This document shows, one piece after another, positions 42,206-49,367 of a stretch of DNA of 49,367 bases. The stretch's first letter is position 1. Each line of letters opens with the position of its first letter. The stretch is from an uncultured Porphyromonas sp. (GTDB lineage Bacteria > Bacteroidota > Bacteroidia > Bacteroidales > Porphyromonadaceae). The DNA lies in NCBI GenBank assembly GCA_900539155.1, contig UQBE01000011.1, forward strand, positions 1 through 49,367, given 5' to 3'. The notes beneath the pieces are model-generated. The model saw only the letters and a list, made by a program, of their open reading frames with translations, had not been told where the DNA came from and ran no database searches. The translations under genes were made by a program, and so were the position numbers.

Positions 42206-43678
42206 ATGAAGTCATTCATGAACTATATAAGTTGTCTCTGCTCTCTGCTGCTAGTCGCTACCCTATCGTCTGTGACGCTGACGGCGCAGAGTGGCTTCCG
42301 TACCGATGCAATACAGTATGAGAGCCTGCAGATGCGTACACGCACTGGCGTCCTCTCGGTATCTTGTCAAATAGTCATTCCCCAAGATGCTACCCCTCGG
42401 AGCAAAGCACTCCTCATACAGCCTGTCTACAAGACGGCTCAGGCTGAAGAGATACTCCTGCCACACCTAATCCTCAATGGTAAGTGGCAGGCGCCCTACT
42501 ACGAGCGCGAGGTAGCTCTCCAGAGTCACGAGGAGTATATGAATACACGTCCTTATGGTGTCGCTACCCTCACAGGGCAGCACGATGCGGAGCCTCTCAC
42601 TATCAACTATGAGGTCACGCAAGCACTACCTAAGGGTGCTACTGGAGTGCTAGAGATGCGCTACTACGGCATGGACTGCTGCGATACTGACCCGCTAGGG
42701 CTACTCGCCTTGACACCGGCCAAGCCTGACCGCATCACCATCACTGAGGACAATCTCACCCCGCTCCTAGCAGCTCAAGACGAGCCGACGAAGAGACGTC
42801 AGGAGGAGATCGAGCTGTGGATCAACTACCGCTTTGATCGCTCCGAGGTTTTGCCCAATTACAAGCAAAACAACGAACAGCTGACAGCACTAAGTAATAC
42901 CTTGGCTCCTATCCTACAAGACCCGGCGAGCTACAAGGTTGTTCTCGGAAGCATCACAGGCTACGCCTCTCCCGAGGGGCCAGAGCTGCACAATAAGGGA
43001 CTCTCGGAGCGTCGTGCTCAGAGCATCAAGCAGTACCTCATAGAGCAGTATGGCGAGACGCTCTTTGGCAATCTCCAGGTGATCGGTGCGGGTGCTGACT
43101 GGACAGGGCTACGCGAGGTAATCGCCCGCTCTACAGGTCGTGCAGACCAAAAGGATGTCTTAGCGGTCCTAGACGCTGGCTACACACCAGAGCGTCGTCA
43201 GGAGGAGCTGGCCAAGCTATCCACTTATGGCGACCTGCTGCGCAACGTCTACCCACCACTGCGTCGCTCTACGCTACGCCTAGAGTATGAGGTGCGCGCC
43301 TTTAGCCTAGAGGAGTCGATAGAGGTTATGAAGACCAGACCGAAGGATCTATCTGTCTCGGAGCTGAACCGCATAGCGCAAGCTTACGAGCAGCAGGGAC
43401 GCAACGCTGACGAGGTCTACCGCATAGCAGCCACCTGCAATCCGACCAACGTTGGTGCACAGCTTAACTACAGCCGCCGGCTACTCCTAGAGGGCAAGCT
43501 CGCAGAGGCGTGGCAGATCCTACAGCCACTCCAAGCGGAGCCGGCCGCATACAATAATATAGGAGTCTACTACATGCTCTCGGGCAATGAGCAGCTAGCG
43601 GAGCAATACCTGCGCCAAGCTCTTACCACACGAGACGCTGCAGTGGCTCGTCAAAACCTAGAGGCCTTCGCTCTGTAA
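42206..43678 (+). CDS. DUF3868-like protein with OmpA-type and TPR-like parts
   Basis: A 490-residue exported protein (signal peptide ending VTLTAQ). An N-terminal beta domain (residues about 30-190, with ...TRPYGVATLTGQHDAEPL and CCD) resembles DUF3868. Then an OmpA-like peptidoglycan-binding fold (about 205-370: IELWINYRFDRSEVLPNY, ITGYASPEGPELHNKGLSERRAQSIKQYL), and helical TPR-like repeats to the end (LNRIAQAYEQQGRNADEVYRI, YMLSGNEQLAEQYLRQAL). It likely ties the fimbrial locus to the cell wall. The stop overlaps the next start as TAATG. Confidence 0.75.
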   Translation: MKSFMNYISCLCSLLLVATLSSVTLTAQSGFRTDAIQYESLQMRTRTGVLSVSCQIVIPQDATPRSKALLIQPVYKTAQAEEILLPHLILNGKWQAPYYEREVALQSHEEYMNTRPYGVATLTGQHDAEPLTINYEVTQALPKGATGVLEMRYYGMDCCDTDPLGLLALTPAKPDRITITEDNLTPLLAAQDEPTKRRQEEIELWINYRFDRSEVLPNYKQNNEQLTALSNTLAPILQDPASYKVVLGSITGYASPEGPELHNKGLSERRAQSIKQYLIEQYGETLFGNLQVIGAGADWTGLREVIARSTGRADQKDVLAVLDAGYTPERRQEELAKLSTYGDLLRNVYPPLRRSTLRLEYEVRAFSLEESIEVMKTRPKDLSVSELNRIAQAYEQQGRNADEVYRIAATCNPTNVGAQLNYSRRLLLEGKLAEAWQILQPLQAEPAAYNNIGVYYMLSGNEQLAEQYLRQALTTRDAAVARQNLEAFAL

Positions 43679-44715
43679 TGCAGCGTATGACTAGTATAAT
43701 GAGTATAACGCAAGGGAAGCCCCCCTTCCTCTGCTTAGCTAAGCAACACTCCAGGGTGCTATACCAGAGTGTCGTGCTAGGTCTGCTGCTCCTCTGCGGA
43801 GGGTTGCTGACTAGCTGTGTACCGCAAGACCCGCGCGACATCTGCTGTAGCAAGGTCACCCTCGAGTATCGCTACGTGCGTCAGAGTGTGGACGAGTACC
43901 CTACCGAGGTGCAGCAGATGAGACACTTCCTCTATGATGCTCACGGTACACTCCTGAGAGAGATACCGCAGAGCACCGCTACGCCCCAGACGCTCTCCCT
44001 ATCGGGACTGCCTGTGGGTCGCTACACCATCCTCACCGTGGGTAATGCCACTGAGGAGCACACGCTACTCGATCCTCTAGCTAGAGGCAGCAAGCTGTCT
44101 GACATGACGCTCACGCTGCGCAAGCTTGCTGATGGCAGCTACGCACCGCAGGGTGACCAGCTCTTCTGGAACTATAAGACGATCGACATACAGCCTGGTG
44201 CCAATGACCACTACATCTGTGACCTCGCCAACATACATACGCACCTTTATTATAGTGTCATCTGGGAGTCTGTACCACCCTATGCCGATGGTTACAGCGT
44301 ACGCCTCTCAGAGTTGACGGAGCAGTACAGCCTCGACCCAGCGAAGTCGAACCTCCATCTACCAATCAACGCTGAGATGCAGGTCACACACGACTTCCCG
44401 CTACACGCGCCACAGCTCATACAGCTCGAGGAGCAGCCCAAGCTCTTTAACCACACGCTAGAGGGCAGCTTCATCTCGCTACGCTATCTCAACGACCGCA
44501 TCCCCACCATTCAGGTGTGGCACGGCGATGAGGCAATCACCAAGCCGATAGACTTGACACGCGCCTTCCGCTCCTTTGGCTGGATACCAGACCAGAGACC
44601 CGAGCAGATCTACCGCATCTTACTACGCATCAATGATGATGGGAGCGTCACCCTATTCCCCTATTTCAAGGGAACCATCGCAGACTGGGTGCCTGGTGGC
44701 ACAGTCACGCAGTAA
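43678..44715 (+). CDS. FimB/Mfa2-family fimbrial anchor lipoprotein
   Basis: A 345-residue lipoprotein: LLLLCGGLLTSC with lipidated C47 if ATG 43678 is used; ATG 43687 or 43699 would shorten the long basic lead. The beta-rich body (RHFLYDAHGTLLREI, LPVGRYTILTVGN, FKGTIADWVPG at the end) fits the FimB/Mfa2 family, which caps fimbrillin polymerisation and holds the rod in the outer membrane. It lies just before two fimbrillin-like genes, whereas in the P. gingivalis mfa locus the anchor follows the shaft gene. Its start overlaps the previous stop by one base. Confidence 0.8.
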   Translation: MQRMTSIMSITQGKPPFLCLAKQHSRVLYQSVVLGLLLLCGGLLTSCVPQDPRDICCSKVTLEYRYVRQSVDEYPTEVQQMRHFLYDAHGTLLREIPQSTATPQTLSLSGLPVGRYTILTVGNATEEHTLLDPLARGSKLSDMTLTLRKLADGSYAPQGDQLFWNYKTIDIQPGANDHYICDLANIHTHLYYSVIWESVPPYADGYSVRLSELTEQYSLDPAKSNLHLPINAEMQVTHDFPLHAPQLIQLEEQPKLFNHTLEGSFISLRYLNDRIPTIQVWHGDEAITKPIDLTRAFRSFGWIPDQRPEQIYRILLRINDDGSVTLFPYFKGTIADWVPGGTVTQ

Positions 44716-44763
44716 CTGCACACAATCAATTAGTATATAACGAAATCAATAACAAACTAGAGT

Positions 44764-46236
44764 ATGAAAAAGACAATTGCAATAGTGCCTCTACTCTTAC
44801 TCGCCTCGATGCTCACACTGCTCGTAGGCTGTAATAGGAGTACGGGTGCCGAAGAGCCAACCCTCACAGAGGGCAAGCCCTCGCTCACCTTCACGCTGCA
44901 GATGCCGCAAGGAGAGCCTGTCACCTACCGCTCAGCTATCCATGATAAGCCTGAGTGGACCGTCAAGTCACTAACCATGTATCAGTTCAACGCTGACGGC
45001 TCCAAGCTCCTCAGCATTGACAAGATTGACATGGCAAAGCTAAAGCAGACGGGCGAAGCCGAGTATAGCTATACGAAAGACTTCGACCCCGACAAGGTTG
45101 GTACCACCAGCCGCTTCCTCTTTGTCGCCAACGATGACATAGCTGGCGTCACTGAGGGCATGAGCCGTGCCGACTTTGAGAAGCTCCTTATGACCAAGCA
45201 GCTTGCTGCCGATGGCACCTCAAAGGACATCCTCACAGGCACCGACCCCAACTACACCATCCCTATGTCTGGCGTAGCTAAGCAAGGCAATACCGAGCTG
45301 ATCGCACTGGCAGGTACCAACAAGGGAACCACAGTCGTCCTGACTCGTGCCGTAGCCCGTGTCGATGTATCGAACCACGTGCCCAACCTAACCATCACCA
45401 AGCTCTACGTTGAGAACACCTACGACCGCACCACTACCTTCCCCACGAAGGATGCGGCTGGTGAGCCCACCTATCAGGCTCCCGCTGGTGCTCAGAAGGT
45501 GACAATGAGCGCAGGCTTTGCTACACTCCCCGATCCCTTCACCGGTATCGCTGGTGCTGAGGGTAACGAGCTCAAGAAGGCTATCTACCTCTACGAGGGT
45601 CAGCAGCCCGAGACGGCGGCTGAGGTAGCAGACGCCACGACAATCATCGTCGAGGGCAAGCTCGCCAACGGCAAGGAGGTCAAGTACCGTGTCCCCTTCG
45701 TTCGCTCTAGCGCAACCTACACACCAGTCACTGTCAAGAGAAACTATCTCTACCGAATTATCCTTGGTGACAACTCTCCCCTAGAGCCAGACAGCAAGCT
45801 AGTCTTCACCATCGAGGATACACCGTGGAATGCTGTTCTCCTCAACCACCACATGCCTGCTATCGATGTAGAACTGATGCATCATGTCACCAACTCTACG
45901 CTGAAGTATGACTACCTCCATCACACCCTCTACACACGCTATCTAGATGCAGAGGACAACTACGTCTTCCAGCTCTCCACACGCTTTAAGGATCACACAG
46001 CATATAGTGTAACACCGATCAACGATGCAGCCAAGAGAATGAAGTGTGTAGTACGTACTGAGAAGAAGTTCGAGCAAGAGCAACTTCTGATCGACATACG
46101 CTATCAGGACGATCTAGACAACAGAGACGAGGCACGTGTAGCTCAGTTTGCCATCACCAGTGATGCGGCTCCCGAGATCCAGTGCATCCTCACGATTGTC
46201 TACGACAAGGATTATAGTAACCCAGACTTTAAGTAA
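44764..46236 (+). CDS. Fimbrillin-like (FimA/Mfa1-type) lipoprotein, probable shaft subunit
   Basis: A 490-residue prelipoprotein (LTLLVGC, C23). The N-terminal domain (SLTFTLQMPQGEPVTYRS..., WTVKSLTMYQFNADGSKLL) and the middle (TVVLTRAVARVDVSNHVPNLTITKLYVENTYDRT) match the Bacteroidales fimbrillin fold of type V pili, where Arg-protease cleavage frees a groove for the donor strand of the next subunit. A candidate cleavage Arg is R56 (TYR-SA). The gene is 48 bases after the anchor gene and 2 bases before the next lipoprotein. Which of the two is the shaft is inference from size. Confidence 0.8.
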   Translation: MKKTIAIVPLLLLASMLTLLVGCNRSTGAEEPTLTEGKPSLTFTLQMPQGEPVTYRSAIHDKPEWTVKSLTMYQFNADGSKLLSIDKIDMAKLKQTGEAEYSYTKDFDPDKVGTTSRFLFVANDDIAGVTEGMSRADFEKLLMTKQLAADGTSKDILTGTDPNYTIPMSGVAKQGNTELIALAGTNKGTTVVLTRAVARVDVSNHVPNLTITKLYVENTYDRTTTFPTKDAAGEPTYQAPAGAQKVTMSAGFATLPDPFTGIAGAEGNELKKAIYLYEGQQPETAAEVADATTIIVEGKLANGKEVKYRVPFVRSSATYTPVTVKRNYLYRIILGDNSPLEPDSKLVFTIEDTPWNAVLLNHHMPAIDVELMHHVTNSTLKYDYLHHTLYTRYLDAEDNYVFQLSTRFKDHTAYSVTPINDAAKRMKCVVRTEKKFEQEQLLIDIRYQDDLDNRDEARVAQFAITSDAAPEIQCILTIVYDKDYSNPDFK

Positions 46237-46238
46237 CC

Positions 46239-48479
46239 ATGAGACATACCATAAACTATATAGCAGCCCTCCTAGTGCTGTCGCTCTCCCTCCTCTCTTG
46301 TAGTAGAGAGACGGGACTCAAGATGGACGAGGGAGCAGGCAATACCGTACGATTTACCATCGAGTCTTCACTCCGAGCTGTCGGTGACGAAAACGTAACA
46401 CGCCCCACACCAGCACTAGAGCGTGAGCGCAAGATCGTAGACCTCTATGCCGTCGTCTACAAGACTTCGTCAGGTATACACTACAAGACCATCAAGTGTA
46501 CAGACAAGGGTAGTGGTCAGTTTGAGTTTGACAATGAGAAGAGTGGCGAGTTTTACTTCTTCCTCGTTGCTAACCCAGACGCTGACCTAGCAGCCAAGCT
46601 GATGGCTGGCCCCACGACCCCCGAGGATCTAGGGATGCTCGTTGCAACCCAGACCCCTGGTGAGGACAATCAGGCTACAAACTTCCTCATGACCTCTGAG
46701 CGTCAGAACGTCACCGTCCAGTCCAAGCAGTCTACCGATATAGGTACGATCAAGTTGGTACGTGTCGCTGCTCGCTTTGATATCTACAACACCATCGAGG
46801 GGTTGGAGATCCAGAAGGTAACCTTCGGCAAGCGTCGTGTCCAGTCTCACCTCTTCGCACAAGTTGGCAAGATGGACGGCATTGAGGCTACGGAGAATGA
46901 GAAAGTCTACGAGGGTTCACTCTTCCAGAACAAAACCCTCGCAGCCACCATCTACGGCTACGAGACTGACGTGCGCGACGAGACTTTCTTTACCATCGAG
47001 GCTACCTACAAGGGTATCGCACTCAAGCCTGAGACGGTACGTCTAGAGAACTTCGTCATCAAGCGCAACCACCTCTACAACATCTTCCTGCAGGATGTAG
47101 GTGGCGCACACGAGCCTGCAGACCCAACGATGAAGTTCGGTCAGTTCCAGTACCAGGTCAAAGTTGTAGACTGGAACGATAGCGAGAAGGGTCTCAACTA
47201 CTCAGAGGACGATGTCCTCAAGCCCTTTTACGTAGACTTCGCTGCCCAGCTCTCCAACGCTCCCTACATGACCCCTTACCTGGTCAACTCTCCCGAGGAG
47301 ATCTACACGACCACGCAGGGTGAGAGTGTGATCACCTTTACCATCGGTGGTTACACAGAGCCGGGTACACTCGAGCTAGCTGAGGGTCAAGACAACCACG
47401 GAGCAACGCTAGAGAAGGTAGGCACTCCTACGACCGACCCCAAGACGGGCAAGATCTCGCAAGACTACAAGCTCACAATCCCCGCAGCGACTGAGTTCAT
47501 TCCACTAGTCAACGGGGCAGGTAAACCTACCCTACCAAAGTATCAGGAGATAAAGCTCGTTGCCAAGAACTACACTGGGGCTACGGAAAAGCCTCTAACG
47601 ATCAAGCATGGTCGCTTTAAGATGCCTCTAGAGTATGTCACTGAGCACTACCTAGCACCTCATCCCGAAGCAGCGAATGGCGACAACTTCACGTTTGCCA
47701 CAAACGAGACCAGCGTTGATGGTGTTGGATACTTTCACGTGCCGACCTTCCTGAAGAAGCACAAGCATGTAACCATTGACGGCAAGGGCTATCACCTCCC
47801 CGACTTCGTCTATGAGCTAGCCAGTATCATGCCTCTTAGAAACCAAGTCACCCATGGTATTACCGAGTATAGTGTAGGAGAGTCCGCAGGTTCCATAGAG
47901 AATGCTGGAGAGCCTACCACATTCCCCTGCTGGGCATACATAGATAACGGCAAGAGCCACCGTTTCTTCTTCACGGCAGACTACCGTACCGACAAGGCCA
48001 ATCACATCTCCTACGGACTGCGCCATAAGAGAGTGAGCGACGACTTCAACAATATGTTCGTCACGGCCTACCGCTATGAGTGGGTGGGTGACTTCAAGGG
48101 TGATAAGACAGGCAAGATCTCATCTTACTACAAGATCACCGCTCGCTATCTAGGTCCTAACTGGAATGGTGGCGTCGATGGCATAGCCAACGAGGCTTTC
48201 TGGAATAGCAACAAGGAGAACGATGTAACCCGCACCTTCTACGCAGCAGGATATGTTGATCAGATGTACCTACATGACCCAGGCAATCCTAACTCGCCCT
48301 ATGATCATGTCGGAAAATGGGCTATCATCCTCACAAACACGATTCAGGGTCCAAATGTGGTTTGTGGCACTTTTGATAATCACCATATCACTGGCGCAGC
48401 AGGTATGTTTATCCGGTCTAATGATCCAAGACCTGAGTACGTATTATGGTACCCCGTACGTCTCTTCAGTGACAAGTAG
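46239..48479 (+). CDS. Fimbrillin-like lipoprotein, probable tip or accessory subunit
   Basis: A 746-residue lipoprotein (LSLLSC, C21). Residues 30-330 are fimbrillin-like (TVRFTIESSLRAVGDE with candidate cleavage R46, TIKLVRVAARFDIYNTIEGLEIQKV, FVIKRNHLYNIFL). The C-terminal 400 residues form an extra domain with many aromatic and Gly residues (HVPTFLKKHKHVTIDGKGYHLPDFVYELASIMPLR; FFFTADYRTDKANHISYGLRHKRVSDDFNN) of the kind found in tip proteins such as FimE or Mfa5-like subunits. Tip adhesin is the best guess. No type IX C-terminal domain is seen. It is 2 bases after the shaft gene. Confidence 0.7.
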   Translation: MRHTINYIAALLVLSLSLLSCSRETGLKMDEGAGNTVRFTIESSLRAVGDENVTRPTPALERERKIVDLYAVVYKTSSGIHYKTIKCTDKGSGQFEFDNEKSGEFYFFLVANPDADLAAKLMAGPTTPEDLGMLVATQTPGEDNQATNFLMTSERQNVTVQSKQSTDIGTIKLVRVAARFDIYNTIEGLEIQKVTFGKRRVQSHLFAQVGKMDGIEATENEKVYEGSLFQNKTLAATIYGYETDVRDETFFTIEATYKGIALKPETVRLENFVIKRNHLYNIFLQDVGGAHEPADPTMKFGQFQYQVKVVDWNDSEKGLNYSEDDVLKPFYVDFAAQLSNAPYMTPYLVNSPEEIYTTTQGESVITFTIGGYTEPGTLELAEGQDNHGATLEKVGTPTTDPKTGKISQDYKLTIPAATEFIPLVNGAGKPTLPKYQEIKLVAKNYTGATEKPLTIKHGRFKMPLEYVTEHYLAPHPEAANGDNFTFATNETSVDGVGYFHVPTFLKKHKHVTIDGKGYHLPDFVYELASIMPLRNQVTHGITEYSVGESAGSIENAGEPTTFPCWAYIDNGKSHRFFFTADYRTDKANHISYGLRHKRVSDDFNNMFVTAYRYEWVGDFKGDKTGKISSYYKITARYLGPNWNGGVDGIANEAFWNSNKENDVTRTFYAAGYVDQMYLHDPGNPNSPYDHVGKWAIILTNTIQGPNVVCGTFDNHHITGAAGMFIRSNDPRPEYVLWYPVRLFSDK

Positions 48480-48528
48480 TCGCCGAGAGCGTTAGTCTCC
48501 GAGCGAGGCTACACGAAATAGATACAGT

Positions 48529-48565
48529 GAGGCGGTGTCTCCCCAGCGTGGGGTGGCACCGCCTC
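48529..48565 (+). terminator. Hairpin at the end of the fimbrial operon
   Basis: GAGGCGGTG (48529-48537) pairs with CACCGCCTC (48557-48565); CCCC/GGGG strengthens the middle. It lacks a proper T-run. Confidence 0.65.
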
Positions 48566-48608
48566 TGCTATTCCCGCTCACGAGTGGCGGTGTGAGATTT
48601 ATCTTTTG

Positions 48609-48616
48609 TACCTTTG
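48609..48616 (+). promoter_or_regulatory. -7 box of the Fur-family gene
   Basis: TACCTTTG, 53 bases before ATG 48670. No clear -33 box. Confidence 0.55.
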
Positions 48617-48669
48617 ACGATTGAAGCGAAAGCCAACCAAGAATAGCGAACAGTAGCGACTACAGTGTG

Positions 48670-49098
48670 ATGAAAGAGCAGGAATACTTGACGAAATACT
48701 TCGAGCAAAAAGGGGTACACGTGACGGCCAATCGCACGCTCGTACTGCGTGCCCTGAGAGATGCCACGCACCCGATGAGCCTCAACGAACTGGAGACGAC
48801 GCTCTACCCGATGGACAAGTCGAGCATATCACGGGTGCTGACGCTCTTTAGAGCGCATGACATCGTCCACGCCTTTGAGGATGGTCGTGGCGTGTGCAAC
48901 TATGAGCTGTGCACCAGCGACGGCGTCTGTCTCGGGGAGGATGAGCATATACACTTTTACTGCGAGCGGTGCCAGCAGTCCTACTGTATGGAGATGCTCG
49001 AGGTGCCACCGCTACGTCTGCCTCAGGGGTACAGTGTGCATGCCATCTCTTTTGTCATCAAGGGCATCTGCCCCCACTGTCAGGGTAAACGGTCGTAA
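48670..49098 (+). CDS. Fur-family transcriptional regulator
   Basis: A 142-residue metal-sensing repressor. The winged helix is at residues 10-75 (ANRTLVLRALRDATHPMSLNELETTLYPMDKSSISRVLTLFRAHDIVH), followed by the HIHFYCERCQQSYCMEM metal site and a second CPHC pair, so a structural zinc site is likely. A GTG precedes ATG 48670 directly; ATG is preferred. Whether it is Fur, Zur or PerR cannot be told; the sequence HIHFYCERC lacks the extra His of classic Fur. Targets could include ferritin or the metal ATPase in this window, which is only a guess. Confidence 0.88.
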   Translation: MKEQEYLTKYFEQKGVHVTANRTLVLRALRDATHPMSLNELETTLYPMDKSSISRVLTLFRAHDIVHAFEDGRGVCNYELCTSDGVCLGEDEHIHFYCERCQQSYCMEMLEVPPLRLPQGYSVHAISFVIKGICPHCQGKRS

Positions 49099-49150
49099 GG
49101 GGGGAAGCACAGAGACCGTGCGTCCCTACACGGCGACGTGGGGGGATGAC

Positions 49151-49367
49151 GGACGCACTATGACTCGAGAATAGCCGTGACTGAATCCTGTAGGGACGCT
49201 CGGTCGTGTCTAGCGGGAGGGCGTCCGTCCCCCAACTCGACAATAGCCAGGACTGAATCCTGTAGGGACGCTCGGTCGTGTCTAGCGGGAGGGCGTCCGT
49301 CCCCGTTAAATCACGATGCTGTAACTTTTGACACAACGGACGCACTATGACTCGAGACTAGCCGTGA
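49151..49367. repeat. GC-rich direct repeats continuing past the right edge
   Basis: A 72-bp unit starts at 49181 and 49253 (CTGAATCCTGTAGGGACGCT, then CGGTCGTG and GCGGGAGGGCGTCCGTCC; second copy partial). A 30-bp phrase (GGACGCACTATGACTCGAGA...) occurs at 49151-49180 and again at 49338-49367 with one mismatch, so the pattern probably continues beyond the window. It shares phrases with the 49-bp repeat at 32443. No gene is supported in 49099-49367. Confidence 0.88.

Noticed and set aside
46239..48479. Type IX C-terminal sorting domain on the large fimbrillin
   Set aside because: The end (EYVLWYPVRLFSDK) lacks the usual sorting-domain pattern, and the protein has a lipoprotein signal.

Overview
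The window looks like a Bacteroidales chromosome, most probably a Porphyromonas close to the asaccharolytica/uenonis group. This rests on gene content (type IX secretion proteins PorQ and PorV, a Mfa/Fim-like type V fimbrial locus, NspC polyamine decarboxylase, and porQ-cmk-ispH in the order I recall from Porphyromonas), on Bacteroidetes-type promoters (-7 TAnnTTTG, often exactly TACCTTTG) and on the lack of Shine-Dalgarno sequences at most starts. The species call is inference.

Layout. 1-584 is the N-terminal two thirds or less of a tyrosine recombinase reading off the left edge. 1128-5952 is an nspC-ftsY-rimO-HU/LysM operon. 6243-13213 holds a giant alpha-2-macroglobulin-like protein, an HD hydrolase and EngB, meeting a convergent small barrel protein at a shared CTAG stop. 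About 1 kb of repeats follows (13.8-14.8 kb). 14784-23491 holds a DUF2807-type protein, a Bax-inhibitor-1 protein, porQ-cmk-ispH, a lipoprotein, comM/yifB, porV and ispF. Ferritin (23601) has its own promoter and terminator. A MITE with a repeat array follows. 24545-28013 (minus) holds a flippase, RNase Z and hydroxyacyl-CoA dehydrogenase, then tRNA-Pro and an aro-folK-relA operon (28496-32336, minus). 32986-39146 is a MacAB/TolC-type efflux operon, followed by a Zn/Cd P-type ATPase. 41593-48479 is a fimbrial operon (DUF3575, DUF3868/OmpA-like, FimB/Mfa2-like, two fimbrillin-like lipoproteins). A Fur-family regulator and GC-rich repeats close the window.

The most unusual signal is not a gene. 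At six intergenic sites (about 885, 6081, 13965, 24258, 28122 and 37514) there are tandem arrays with the same 22-bp period, each unit carrying an inverted repeat, but with a different arm sequence at most loci (AGTTCC/GGAACT, AGTTTC/GAAACT, CCACGTGG, GTGC/GCAC). At 37514-37689 the arms change along the array and their partners change with them, so structure and phase appear to be kept while sequence is free. One array sits inside a MITE whose termini recur, in opposite orientation, around a different 174-bp element with a clean 5-bp target duplication. Heptamer arrays (TAGAGRT and YAACAGC) and 49/72-bp GC-rich repeats add to an unusually repeat-rich intergenic landscape.

Other notable points are a protein that appears to join an HU-like DNA-binding domain, through one membrane helix, to a periplasmic LysM domain; a long leader with a strong hairpin just before the fimbrial operon; and a RelA/SpoT protein without a recognisable hydrolase active site. 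All calls are from reading the sequence; no database search was run.
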